Shown here: in pieces, positions 1-9,698 of the stretch
Position numbering within the stretch: the stretch's first letter is position 1
How the letters are laid out: each line of letters opens with the position of its first letter
Source: Euonymus europaeus
Taxonomy: Eukaryota; Streptophyta; Magnoliopsida; Celastrales; Celastraceae
Assembly: GCA_963580455.1 (NCBI GenBank)
Contig: OY756961.1
Coordinates: 22,115,001-22,179,000, forward strand
Length of the DNA: 64,000 bases
Direction of reading: 5' to 3'
Program-made: the position numbers and the translations under genes
The notes under the pieces: generated by a model
Seen by the model: only the letters and a program-made list of their open reading frames with translations
The model's database searches: none
Told to the model about the DNA's origin: nothing

Positions 1-969
1 TGAAGTATTTGGAACATGACTGATGCCTAAAAATGATTCAACCACACGTCCCCTTTTATCCACATATCTTAAAGCAATGGCCATCTGCTCTTTCACAGAT
101 ACATCTTGAGCTTCATCAATAAGAACAGAGAATAATCCATCACCCAATTGAAGCTCTTTAACAATAGCATTTCTAGTTTCAATAGCAGCAGCATGAACAA
201 GATCTTTTTGAATATATGGTGCAACAAGTTTCAAATTTTCAGGAGCATTTTTTAGTGCAACTGCCCTTACATCTTCATTTTTTTTTCCTGTAAGCCACTC
301 CAAAAGCTCAAGAAAATTACCTTTGTTGCTAGAGTGATTAAATTCATCATGCCCACAAAAAGAAAGCCCTTGTCGTAGAAGAAACCAAATGCAGTCAAGT
401 GATGCAGTTAGTCGAACTCTGTAGTCATTTTTAGCTTCATCGGATTGCCTGACAACCACCATTTCAATATGTTGTTTTTCATTCAATAAGTCCTGACACA
501 TTGACCAAGATCTACAATGAACACTATTGACTGCACCAACATGTATTGGAAGACTCTTTTTATTCTTCAAATTTCTAAACCCTTCAACAACAAAAGAATC
601 ACCACCTCCTTGATCTCCCAACTCTTGCTTGAAAAGATAACAACAAAGGCAAAATGCGGCATCTTTCTTTATACTATATTCCAACCAATTAGGAAATTCA
701 TCAAACCATGAAGATTTGAACCTTCTTCGTAAGCCTCCAATTGTAGTTTGTGGGAAGTTATGAGTGCGAGGTTGACAAGGACCACTTAATAAGTAAGCCC
801 TACGAACTTCCTCTCGGATATTTGGATCATATTCTGAAATTCGAGGACGTTCACCAGGATCTTTAGGAAGATCCGATACATCAATTGTAACCCGACTTCT
901 TTTACAAGCATCTTCTTGGTTGATAGATGATGATGATTGAGCTTTCCACTTTGTTAAATATTTCTCCAT
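1..969 (-). CDS. hAT-type transposase (ZMYM1/TTF zinc-finger type), N-terminal part
   Basis: The frame is open from the ATG at 967-969 to the window edge (323 codons, no stop), so the gene continues outside. The start MEKYLTKWK, a lysine/arginine-rich segment, then RISEYDPNIREEVRRAYL and a cysteine-rich block around CLCCYLF (after FPNWLEYSIKKD) match the TTF-type zinc finger that heads plant 'zinc finger MYM-type protein 1-like' proteins. The later segment around LLRQGLSFCGHDE and FSVLIDEAQDVSVKEQ is the start of the DUF4371 part of the hAT transposase core. The zinc finger binds DNA; the downstream RNase H-fold core, out of view, would perform cleavage. I checked the frame codon by codon through most of this stretch and saw no break, unlike most transposon genes in the window. 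Family assignment rests on remembered family patterns. Confidence 0.85.
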   Translation of the reverse strand, partial: MEKYLTKWKAQSSSSINQEDACKRSRVTIDVSDLPKDPGERPRISEYDPNIREEVRRAYLLSGPCQPRTHNFPQTTIGGLRRRFKSSWFDEFPNWLEYSIKKDAAFCLCCYLFKQELGDQGGGDSFVVEGFRNLKNKKSLPIHVGAVNSVHCRSWSMCQDLLNEKQHIEMVVVRQSDEAKNDYRVRLTASLDCIWFLLRQGLSFCGHDEFNHSSNKGNFLELLEWLTGKKNEDVRAVALKNAPENLKLVAPYIQKDLVHAAAIETRNAIVKELQLGDGLFSVLIDEAQDVSVKEQMAIALRYVDKRGRVVESFLGISHVPNTS

Positions 970-1008
970 ATCTTGTCTAAAACAAAAAATCAGCGCATAT
1001 ATAGCAAT

Positions 1009-1210
1009 AATTCAGCACACTCGTTCAGCACTAATAAATCAAAAAATTGAGCACACAAACTCTGCACTAATAAAAAAAAATCAGCACACCAAGGGGGAAT
1101 TCAGCACTAATAAATCAGAAAATTCAGCACACAGCACACTGATTCAGCACTAACACAACAAAAAATTCAGTCCACAAACTCTGCACTAATAAAGCAAAAA
1201 TTCAGCACAT
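1009..1210. repeat. Subterminal CAGCAC-type repeats of the hAT element
   Basis: The motif cagcac occurs about eight times in 200 bp, usually as ttcagcac followed by taataaa or acac, together with diverged variants (tgagcacac, ctgcactaat). Clustered short subterminal motifs next to a hAT terminus are the usual binding sites for the element's own transposase. The position, between the transposase start and the terminal repeat, fits that role. Confidence 0.55.
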
Positions 1211-1694
1211 AAGACATAACTCTACGTCCAAAAGAGAAAATCACAAAAAGGCAGAGTAGGCAAAATCACAACAAGAAGTAAGTTACAAACCTGTTGAAGA
1301 ATCGACAAGGAGGAGAAGAGAAGTGGTGATTGTGCTGTGACTTGCAATCTCCTACAAGCTGAGCTGACTTCTGCGTCCGCCCCTGGCTATGAGAGAGTTA
1401 TGCCGTGGTGCAACCGTGCAACACCCAACAAGAGTTGGTGAGAGGCGAGAGGCAGGGAGGTAGGGCTTGCTGGCTGCTGTTTGATAATTAGCAATTACCA
1501 ACTAGATTTAGGCGAGAGGCAGGGAGGTAGTCAAGTGGGGCTTCAACCTGAAAGTGAGAGACTGAGAGATACAATATAAAAGTGGGCTGGGCTGGTATAG
1601 GGAGGGGAAGGGGTAAAGGCCCATAATAATAAAAAAATTTCAAAATCCAAGGTGGGCAATTGCCCACCCTTGGCCTAACATGCATCCGCCCCTG

Positions 1695-2515
1695 CTCCCC
1701 ACGTTAAGGGACTTGGAAAGACCGGTCCTTATATTTGTTTTGTGTCTATTTTGTTGACACGTATACATGTTTTGACGGAAGAAAACTTTCCATAAAGAAC
1801 GAAACGAAAACTTGCGCATCTTCCTTCTCCTTCTTCTCCGGCCCTCTCCCTCTCGATCCTCTTCTCCGACCCTCTTCTCCCTCGTCTTTCGTTTCCCTTC
1901 TTCTCTGACCCTTTTTATCTCTCCCTTTCGTTGTCTCTTTTGATATATCATTTGGAAGCAACGATCCGTGAAGTAATCAAGGTTGGTCGGGAATCTAAAG
2001 TGGGTTAGGTTTCTGACATAAGCACATGAGATTTCAGTAATTCAAAGTAAACAGATTTAGTACAATAGAGATGTCCTAAAATATCAAAACCGCTCCTCCG
2101 AGTTGGGGGATCAGGCTCCACAAAACGTATCACAGTTCCACCACTTGTGGGGATCCCCATGTTTAGTTGTTTTTTTTCAATGTCTTTGTCAATTCTTAAA
2201 TATGTTTAAATTGGCCAGACATAAAAAAATTTCCACTTTCTTTAACATTTCCTCTTAAGTAAGTGTCCAGACTTCAAACTTGCTATTGAATACCTTTTCT
2301 TTCCACATTTGTCCTCATTGGAGAAATTTTTCACATCTTAATTTACGAAAAATCATGAGCTAACAACAGAACCTATATAGATATTTTCAACTTCTAAAAG
2401 GAGGAAATGCAAAAGGAGAACACACACAACAGAAAACTTAAAACTATAAGAGAGAACATAATCACGCTAATCTTGTTTTCCTAGCTCCCAAACAAAAAAA
2501 AAACACTAGGATTTC
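1695..2515. other. Intergenic; pyrimidine-rich stretch, no gene seen
   Basis: From about 1815 to 1940 the plus strand is almost pure C/T (ttccttctccttcttctccgg and similar). This makes long Arg/Lys/Glu-rich open frames on the minus strand that look like compositional artefacts. The stretch resembles the 5' leader of a plant gene but no coding exon follows. The remainder is AT-rich and shows no motif I recognise. Confidence 0.5.
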
Positions 2516-3713
2516 CTACCTTACAAGTTCTTCCATGTTTTCAACAAACTTTTCAATGTAACCACTCATGAAACCTGGTGTTACCAGCTTTTGACTCTCT
2601 TTCTCATGGTTCTTCTTCACTAATGCACCCACTTCACTATCTTTGTCCATCAAAGACTTGATTGATTGGCACACACTTTCCTTTGTAAACCATCCATTTT
2701 CTTCTCTCTCAACCTCCACAACTACCTTCAGCTCTCCTGCCAATACCCTAGTGTTCAAAATCTGGTCAGCCAAATATGGTATAAGCACAATTTGACAATT
2801 CCATTGGCGGTTTCAATGCTATCAGAAACGGCAATCCGATTAGTTAAATTCCTAACACTAATTCCTGAAACTGGTCCTTTTCAAGAATGTATCGACTCCC
2901 AAATGCACAAAACAGAACTGAACCCTCTTCAAACCCAGAAAGCCACTCCTCCCATATTTCTGGCAAGACTGGTCCTAAACCCTCTCCAGCTTCTTCTCAG
3001 TCGGTTCTGGCAAGACTGGTCCAATTAAGAAAACCAGTTTACCGTACTGATTCCGGATGTAATCACACATATTTCCTTCCAAAAAGTCCATATAGCTATT
3101 GCACAACATCCTTTAATGGCAGTCATGATTCTCTCATAAAATGTGATATCTTCTCCAAATGCAAACGATATGAACTTCAATGCATTCCATTCCTTGCCGC
3201 GAAAGACGATGCTGCTTGAAGGGTATCCAATGGGCAGCTCTGTCAATTCATTCTCGCTCATTAGCCTTCCCTTGACAACATTGAGAGCAAGTACTAACGC
3301 AATTGATGCTGCACATACAACATTATAATTGATTGTTTTGATTCCTAATTGCTTGGTCACTTCTGGGTTCCAATGAGCATTATCATAGAACACAAAATCT
3401 GGTCTTGTAGCAGTCACAACTTCTTCGAATTGAGTTCGGGTTTGATCGAAGGCAGCAGAGAGCAAACCATTCATAGAAAGTGGGACATCAGAGGCAATCT
3501 TTGTGCCTATTGGGAGACCATCCACATGTGGGATGGTTAGAGAGTGGAATGTGATAAGATTTGGATAGTGATTGAAATGTTGGAGTTGTTGTATTGCTTT
3601 CTTGGGTAGTAGGAAAGTTGTTATGTGGCCTCTTTCAGCTAAGTTGTCAGCGAGGTGAAGGAATGGAGTCATGTGGCCTATAGCTATCCATGGGAACATG
3701 GCTATATGAAAAT

Positions 3714-4048
3714 TGTAAAGAGACCCAAGACACCCCTCTAAAAGGCCCAATAGAGGGGGGGAAATATACCCAATTATAAGACACTTCACAAGAGGCTAAA
3801 CCCCTGATGTGGGATGCTCTAACACTCTCCACACGTGTGTGGGCTTACGGACTTACCGAATGAGCCCAACACACGTGGGCTAAGGGTATTTCCCAAAGAA
3901 GTGCATAGTAAAGTCCAACAATCACCGCTCTGATACCATGTAAAGAGGCCCAGCACACACCTTTAAAAGGCTCAATAGAGGGGGAAATGATACCCAATTA
4001 TAAGGCACTTCACATGGGGCTAAACCCTCGATGTGGGATGCTCTAACA
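3714..4048 (-). mobile_element. TRIM (miniature LTR retrotransposon) inside the UGT frame
   Basis: Two direct repeats of 110-111 bp (3714-3824 and 3939-4048) both read TGTTAGAGCATCCCACATC... and end in ...CTTTACA on the minus strand, i.e. LTRs with TG/CA ends. Immediately inside the upstream LTR, at 3927-3938, the minus strand reads TGGTATCAGAGC, the standard initiator-methionine tRNA primer-binding site. The internal region is only ~114 bp and has no open frame. The flanks are aaaat (3709-3713) and gaaat (4049-4053), a 5-bp target duplication with one mismatch. Such elements depend on proteins of other retrotransposons. It sits after the sixth codon of the UGT. Confidence 0.9.
3927..3938 (-). 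other. Primer-binding site of the TRIM
   Basis: The minus strand reads TGGTATCAGAGC, directly adjoining the LTR end at 3939. It is complementary to the 3' end of plant initiator tRNA-Met, the usual primer for copia-like and TRIM reverse transcription. Confidence 0.85.
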
Positions 4049-4121
4049 GAAATTGGTTTTAGCCATTTCTACTGTTGCTCTAATATGGGTTTGGGTTGTG
4101 ATATGAGTTTTTATGTGTATC

Positions 4122-4129
4122 TATTTATA
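4122..4129 (-). promoter_or_regulatory. TATA box of the UGT pseudogene
   Basis: The minus strand reads TATAAATAGATAC, 56 bp upstream of the UGT start codon. This is the expected spacing for a plant TATA box with a short leader. The promoter is apparently intact although the gene is not. Confidence 0.5.
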
Positions 4130-4539
4130 ATAAGGATCGAGCTGCATGTTTTTCAAGGAGGGAGGTAGATAGTACACTGTTGTCCTTAATTGAGATAATA
4201 ATGTAATAAATTTTGATTAAATGTACCCATTTGCCAATTACATTGTAGATCTCAGTAGTTTAAGGTGTCGGTTATTTCAACCGCTGAATTTTATCCAGGT
4301 ATGAACATCGAATATAAAGAATTTTTTTATATAGATTAAAAGATCTGAATTCTATTGATATAATCAAACCACCATTGATGGAAGCCTTCTTCTTCAAGAG
4401 AGAGGACAAAGAAAAACAGCAAGAACAAAGAGCCTACGAGACACAAAATGAAAGAAAATCGAAATAAACCATGGATTTAAGATACTCCAATAGCAAGAGC
4501 TCAGTTCGTCTCAATCAAAATATTAATATATGAAAGAAT
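4130..4539. other. Upstream region of the UGT relic, no gene seen
   Basis: AT-rich sequence with no coding frame or repeat I could assign. It should contain whatever remains of the UGT promoter. Confidence 0.4.
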
Positions 4540-4740
4540 AGATTCATGGTATAATAGACGGGATTGTTGGAACAAACCAATCTTGGCTAAACCATGAGCA
4601 ACTCGGTTAAAATATCCCTACTGACATGAGCAGCATACAAATTAAGGCAAACCACGATTAATCGTCACCAAATATACAACCAAATCCAGTAAGTCTTCTA
4701 TCAATACTAACAACTCCATCAGATATAAAGTCAATGTGAA
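4540..4740 (-). pseudogene. RNase H-like (RVT_3) relic, probably from a LINE
   Basis: In two minus-strand frames broken by stops one reads HIDFISDGVVSIDRRLTGFGC and then NRVAHGLAKIGLFQQS. The first matches the start of the plant RVT_3 RNase H fold (..DGAVS...GIG.V.RD). The second matches its end (..NRVAD.LAK.G). This domain ends many plant LINE polyproteins and also occurs in host-like proteins. The fragment is short and diverged, so only the domain type is claimed. Confidence 0.45.
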
Positions 4741-5589
4741 AGGAATAGCCAACTTTTTTCAGCATATATGCTTCTTCAACAGTTATTTCTCATATCAATT
4801 ATATATGTCGCGCGAATCGCGAATATGCAACTCATTTTAATATAATTGCATATGTGATTAGAGTAGAAAATTTGAGAATTAAACTCCTTTAATTTGTCTG
4901 GGTATTTCGTAATTTGCAATTTTTATGCAATTCATCCTTGTATTTCTTTTCGGTGGTTGTCCATATGATATACATACAGTAAGGCATACCGAGTCACCTC
5001 CTGCACCACATGTTCAGACATTAATGCATATGACAAAGGGAAGAGATGACAAAAGTTTTCACCATTCATTGCAAGGGTGAAGGCCACCCACATAATAATT
5101 GTCCTCGTTGTCGTAGTGATGTGATGAACACCCAAGTAAGGCCATGAAGAAGGCTTACAACCGGGTCAGGAGACTCAATATCAAAGAGGTCCAATCATTA
5201 AAGACTAGTCTGGCACAGACCAGTCCAATGCCAATTCATCCAGAGTTCACACTTATTGAGAGGATGCATACAAGTGCATTATTAGAGGCTATAAATGCAG
5301 GTAAGAAGGAAGTAGATGAAGGGAGTTATGTGGCCGACAATTATGGAGCAATAAATGGCTTGCTGTTAGGGTTGGCCTATCCAATTATTATCAGGCATTA
5401 TAGCCATATGTCTTTGCTAAAATAAAGGATAATAATCCTAGTGGTTGAAGTGCATGAACTATTTAAAGAGTTCATATTGTAAGTTCTAGAAGATGATTAT
5501 GGATACAAAAAACAAGATTTATTTTCAAGCTTGAGCTTTCTTCTTCTCCAAGATAGATTACTCGATTCCATTTGGTTCAAGGATTCATC
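4741..5589. other. Intergenic stretch before the gypsy relic
   Basis: A 93-codon open frame at 5144-5425 (plus) has no family resemblance that I recognise. From ~5430 to 5589 the sequence could be the end of an LTR, because a primer-site-like motif follows at 5590, but no matching second LTR is visible. Confidence 0.3.
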
Positions 5590-6243
5590 ATTGGTGCTCT
5601 CGTTGAGAGGTATCAACGACGATCAAATTTTTGTTCTTAATATGGCATCACAGAAAGAAAGAATGGAGGTTCTTGAAGCTAGTGTCCAAGCAGTAACATA
5701 GATATTCAAGAGATCCACCAAGCTTTTCAGCAAAGGTTCTTTAACTAGAATTATTATTTCAAGAAAAGAAAGCAACTAAGGAGATGAGACAGAACGGAAA
5801 GAAGAAGGATACCCAACAAAATGATGAAGGGTCCTCATCTTCTTCTTATGAAAGTAACTCAAAGTTTAGAATCTGATTCAGAACAAGAGACATCTCTAGA
5901 TGAAGGAGAGGTTATTCACACCAGCAAGCATGATAGTGAGACATAAAAACCACGGATGAACTTTCCTACGTTCAATGGAGAAGACCCAGTGGCATGGCTA
6001 AGTCGAGCTACACAATTCTTCACATTTCAAAATATTAAACGATCAGAGAAGATGGACTACGCTGCTTTCTTCTTGGAGGGACAAGCAAACTTATGGTGGC
6101 AATGGTTAGTACGCACCTACGTCAAAAAAAGAAAATTGATTCGATGGAAGGAATTCTTAAACGAATTAACGACAAGGTGCCTCTTGGCCTTTGATTGGAG
6201 ACTGTATCTTGGCAAAGTGTTTTTTGTTGACTATGTTGGATGA
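5590..6243 (+). mobile_element. Ty3/gypsy retrotransposon relic with gag
   Basis: At 5590-5609 the plus strand reads attggtgctctcgttgagag. This resembles the LTR/primer-site junction of plant gypsy elements, which commonly have TTGGTGCTTTCATTGAGAG there. A start at 5642 (MASQKERMEVLEASVQAV) is followed by a stop. After several frame breaks a 95-codon frame from 5956 reads MNFPTFNGEDPVAWLSRATQ, then AAFFLEGQANLWWQWL. This is the retrotransposon gag domain with its conserved GEDP..W and ..EG.A..WWQW motifs. No protease or reverse transcriptase follows, so this is a 5' fragment. Confidence 0.7.
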
Positions 6244-6800
6244 TGATCTTGGTCTTTGATTGGAGATTGTGACTTCTATTCTAAATTATCTTGGTAGAAT
6301 GGATCTGGTTTGGCTAAGCTATGTTAGCTTGAATATTTTTGATAAGCAAGCATTTGGATTGTGCAAGTTCATCCTTCCAACATCTTTTTAGCTTCTTATG
6401 AGTACTAGGAACTAGAAATGTTTTGTTTTTACATAATCCTCTATCAAATGAATGTGGATGGAATCTTTTGTAAATGATCTCTTTTGTATCTCTGCCTCAC
6501 AAATGATGGAATCATTATGTAATACATGTTTATATCCATAGGTAGTTTAAATCTGTTATAATTCATAAACAACAATAAAGTGATACCATAGTTAAGGCAC
6601 CTATATATATGAGGGTATAATTTGTTTATTGATTGCCACATATATCTATTTGATTTGCTGTGTTTTTTGTTTGATATCATAGAAAGTTTGAACATGGATT
6701 CATTTTAAATACCATGCTACTCTGAATATTATCATGATCAAATCCTTGTTTATTGATTTAAATCTGTTAATTACTTGTTCCATTTTGACCAAATGTAGCC
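6244..6800. other. Spacer between gypsy relic and Harbinger gene
   Basis: No coding signal. A short direct repeat (cctttgattggaga and tctttgattggaga, near 6187 and 6254) straddles the end of the gag relic. The left terminus of the Harbinger element should lie here but I could not find it. Confidence 0.35.
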
Positions 6801-7749
6801 ATGGATCCCATGCATGAGCCAATGCTTCTTTGCTTATGAGCGATGAGGTAGAAGTTGATCTCGAGGATGATCATATTGAGTCATTCGATATTCCTTCCAT
6901 TACAAGAGGTAGTCAAATGTCCAAGAATTTTTCAATTGATGATGATAAGTTATTAATGTCTGCTTGGCTCAATACTAGTAAGGATGCGACTTAAGGTAAT
7001 GCTCAAAATTCCAATCGATATTGGCAAAGAATTCATGAATACTTCAATATACATGGAGGACCTCGTACCCAAGCATCCCTCAAACAACGATGGAATGACA
7101 TTAACAAAAAGTATCAAAAGTTCTCTAGATTTTTAAGCCAAATCGAAGGGAGACATCCTAGCGGACAAACTAAACAAGGAATGGTAAGCATTTTCCCATT
7201 ATTGTCAAAAATTTTATGGATTTTTACGTTCATGTTTGGTTACTTGTATTTATGTGGTAATCTATACAGTTGGATGAGGAAAAGGGTATGTACATTGACT
7301 TGGAGAATGAATCATTCTTACTTGAGCATTGTTGGGTTTTGCTAAAGGATGAAGCGAAATGGCAAGATACTCTATCCAACAAGAGTCATCGGACATCTAC
7401 TGTCTCTCATGAATCTCCCAATGTTGGAGACGATGATGTAAGCTCGACCAACCAAGAGCGACCAATAGGTACAAAGGCCACAAAGAAAATGACTGCAAGT
7501 GGATCAAAGAGGTCAATCTCCGATGAGATTTTGCAAGAAAAGATCTCGATTGAATGCTCCAAATATGAACAACGTGAAAGAGCAATGTTGGAACAACAAA
7601 GAGACTGCGAATTAAAATAAAAGAAGATGGAGATGAACTAGGAGATTGAAGTTATGTCCAAAGACCTTCGAGGTATGGATTCAATGGTGGTTGAGTACTG
7701 GAAGAATGTAAGGATTGAAATCATGATCAAGAAGGGTTATAATTTTTAA
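6801..7749 (+). pseudogene. Harbinger-associated Myb/NAM-like protein, decayed
   Basis: PIF/Harbinger elements carry a second gene, a Myb/trihelix-like DNA-binding protein that helps bring the transposase to the nucleus. Exon 1 (6801-7193) encodes an acidic start, then FSIDDDKLLMSAWLNTS and NRYWQRIHEYFNIHGG...LKQRWNDINKKYQKF, the Myb-like helices with conserved tryptophans. It ends at a GT donor. Exon 2 (7270-7749) contains LENESFLLEHCWVLLKDEAKW, ...GTKATKK and a Lys/Glu-rich tail, typical of the 'NAM-associated' C-terminal domain. Breaks: a frame change near the start, an in-frame stop near 6992, and two more in exon 2 (the first at 7618-7620). Transcribed towards the transposase relic, i.e. 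convergent. Confidence 0.75.
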
Positions 7750-8231
7750 TGTAATGAAATGCTTACCAAATGCAAGTTGACTACTGAAATGCTTGTGTTG
7801 TGTCCTTTTTTTATTATGTTATTTGTACTACTTTTTTTAAAAAAAAATTATGTTTGTACTATCTTCACCTTTCGAAATTGTACTACTTTTTTTTAAAGCA
7901 TTGACGCATCAGAAACAATAAAGTAAAGCATCTCTGACATACTGAAAAATTAAAGCATTCCAATCCAAGACGTAATGCAATTCTGACAAAAAGGTAAAGT
8001 AAATTACTACAAGCCACAAGATTTAAAGAAACTCTGAAAAAAGTAGAGTAAATCACTAAAAGCCACAAGATTTAAAGCAACTCTTACAAACTAGATTCAC
8101 TGACGCAAGAATCGCGGTTACATTTAGCACATGTAACAAGCTTTTAAACCCCTAAGGTTATCCTTAGTGGACAAGTTATAGTCTCGTGGGGGTTTTAATA
8201 TATCAACCCACAAACTGTATGGGAGATAGAA
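7750..8231. other. Spacer between the two convergent Harbinger genes
   Basis: AT-rich. Short phrases such as 'taaagcaactctgac' and 'actacaagccacaagatttaaag' recur two or three times between 7900 and 8090. No coding frame. These are probably 3' untranslated sequences of the two element genes. Confidence 0.4.
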
Positions 8232-8438
8232 TCAATCTGATGACCCTAAATGAGCCCACAAATGCTTTACAAAATCATCTTGCAATTGTGAATGAGTTGA
8301 ATCATCTATGATTTGATGATGTGTTTGGATGAAACTCACATATTCATTAGTATGAGTATGTGACATTGTTGGTGGAGAAGTGAGTCCATCAAAGTCTGTG
8401 TTCTCGGTTCCACCGGTTTCCTCAACGATCATATTATG

Positions 8439-9698
8439 GGTGTGTTTGGTAAACAATTTTACCAGTAGCATATAATTTAGCCTGTATGCTGGTTGCTTTA
8501 TGCTGCTTGAAATGCTGGCATATATGTTGTTATAAATGCTGTGGGTGTTTGATTAGATTTTTCAGAGAAAAACATATATGCTAGTATAAATGCTGTGGCT
8601 AATTACATGCAGGGGTATTAACACAAATTATTAAAAAATAGATTTATATTTTTGCTCTGATAATCTTTACATTTTTAATAATATTAAAATATTATATATT
8701 TTTTATACAATTTTTTTTATTAATATTTAACATTTTCTTAAATTTTCTTAAATATAATTAATATATTATTTAAAAATAAAAATATTATTAAATATAAATA
8801 ATTAAATATGTTAGTAAAAATGTTAATATATTATTAAATATAAATAAATAATAGATTAGTAAATATAAATAAATAAATTAGTAAATATAATTTAATATAT
8901 TATTTAAAAATAAAAATATTATTAAATAAAAATAATTAAATATATTAGTAAAAATGTTAATATGTTATTAAATATAAATGAATATTTTATTAAATAAGAG
9001 TAAATAATAGATTAGTAAATATAAATAAATAAATTAGTAAATATAATTAATATATTATTTAAAAATAAAAATATTATTAAATATAAATAATTAAATATGT
9101 TAGTAAAAATGTTAATATATTATTAAATATAAATGAATATTTTATTAAATAAAAGTAAATAATAGATTAGTAAATATAAATAAATAAATTAGTAAATATA
9201 ATTAATATATTATTTAAAAATAAAAATATTATTAAATATAAATAATTAAATATGTTAGTAAAAATGTTAATATATTATTAAATATAAATAAATAATAGAT
9301 TAGTAAATATAAATAAATAAATTAGTAAATATTATTTAATATATTATTTAAAAATAAAAATATTATTAAATATAAATAATTAAATATGTTAGTAAAAATG
9401 TTAATATATTATTAAATATAAATGAATATATTATTAAATAAAATAATTGGTTTTCATCCGTACATGCAGGGTAAACTCGTCATTAGTTAAGAGTGTAGGG
9501 GTAATTTGGACATTTCATGCATAAGTGTCCAAAAAATGCTAGTAAAATGACATTTTGAGAATGTCATAATTTAGAGATAAAAATGTTAATTAATATGCTG
9601 AATGTTGAATTGTTGTTTGGTTAGGTTAACAATAATATGTAGCTTACATGTTATATGCTGTATTATATGCTATTTATAATGGTTTACCAAACACCACC
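8439..9698. mobile_element. AT-rich TIR element inserted in the Harbinger transposase
   Basis: The ends are inverted: the left reads ggtgtgtttggtaaac and the right reads gtttaccaaacaccacc. The insertion site can be placed exactly because the disrupted protein is a conserved family. Uninterrupted it would read I-I-L-H-N-M-I, and the break falls at the H/N boundary. Only tatg (8435-8438, 9699-9702) is repeated, so the target duplication is 3-4 bp, which suits PIF/Harbinger (Tourist-like) better than hAT (8 bp). The ~1.26-kb interior has no coding capacity and is dominated by a minisatellite. The superfamily call is inference. Confidence 0.75.
8749..9440. repeat. AT-rich minisatellite, five units of ~133-156 bp
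   Basis: Units start near 8749, 8882, 9038, 9193 and 9326, each beginning (g)taaatat.att(t)aatatatt. Each runs through taaaaatattattaaat, agtaaaaatgttaatat and aatagattagtaaatataaa. Units 2 and 3 are ~23 bp longer because they carry an extra gaatattttattaaataagagt-like piece. Unit 5 is truncated into the element's right arm. The alternating short/long pattern suggests unequal crossing-over between two unit types. Confidence 0.85.

Larger units (their letters stand above)
1..1694 (-). mobile_element. hAT transposon, transposase-proximal end
   Basis: The transposase starts at 969 and the region upstream of it runs to a terminal motif whose minus-strand reading is CAGGGGCGGATGCA, ending at 1694. 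This is the kind of terminus seen on plant hAT elements of the ZMYM1 type. A second copy of the terminus, CAGGGGCGGACGC on the minus strand, lies internally at 1373-1385. Between the two, a ~20-bp direct repeat (ggcgagaggcagggaggtag, near 1444 and 1511) suggests a local duplication or a nested copy. The other end of the element is outside the window, so the 8-bp target duplication cannot be confirmed. Confidence 0.7.
2516..4066 (-). pseudogene. UGT79-like UDP-glycosyltransferase pseudogene
   Basis: Family 1 glycosyltransferases of the UGT79/UGT91 group move a sugar from a UDP-sugar to flavonoid or other glycosides in the cytosol. The start codon is at 4064-4066 (MAKTNF). After a 335-bp retrotransposon insertion the protein resumes with HIAMFPWIAIGHMTPFLHLA, the acceptor-side N-terminal domain, to about 3089. 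Several lesions follow. A small deletion and frameshift lie near 3085-3110. An 18-bp repeat at 47-bp spacing (2958-2975, 3005-3022) marks a tandem duplication after GPVLPEP. One in-frame stop is visible near 2850. About 60 codons between ALKPP and CQIVLIPYLADQ are lost, including most of the PSPG donor-binding box. The C-terminus (GFMSGYIEKFVENMEELV) is preserved. No functional enzyme can be made. The gene is normally intronless, as here. Confidence 0.9.

Noticed and set aside
1640..1961. Arg/Glu/Lys-rich minus-strand frames
   Set aside because: They are the complement of a pyrimidine-rich tract. Two overlapping frames both look 'coding', which indicates composition and not a gene.
5144..5425. 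93-codon open frame (MKKAYNRVRRLNIKEV...)
   Set aside because: No family resemblance, no clear promoter or intron signals, and the surroundings are transposon relics. Kept only as part of an unassigned stretch.
8749..9440. CRISPR-like array
   Set aside because: Units are contiguous, AT-rich tandem repeats without unique spacers, in a plant nuclear context.
8439..9698. hAT assignment of the nested element
   Set aside because: The ends look hAT-like, but the disrupted codons leave only a 3-4 bp duplication where hAT makes 8 bp.
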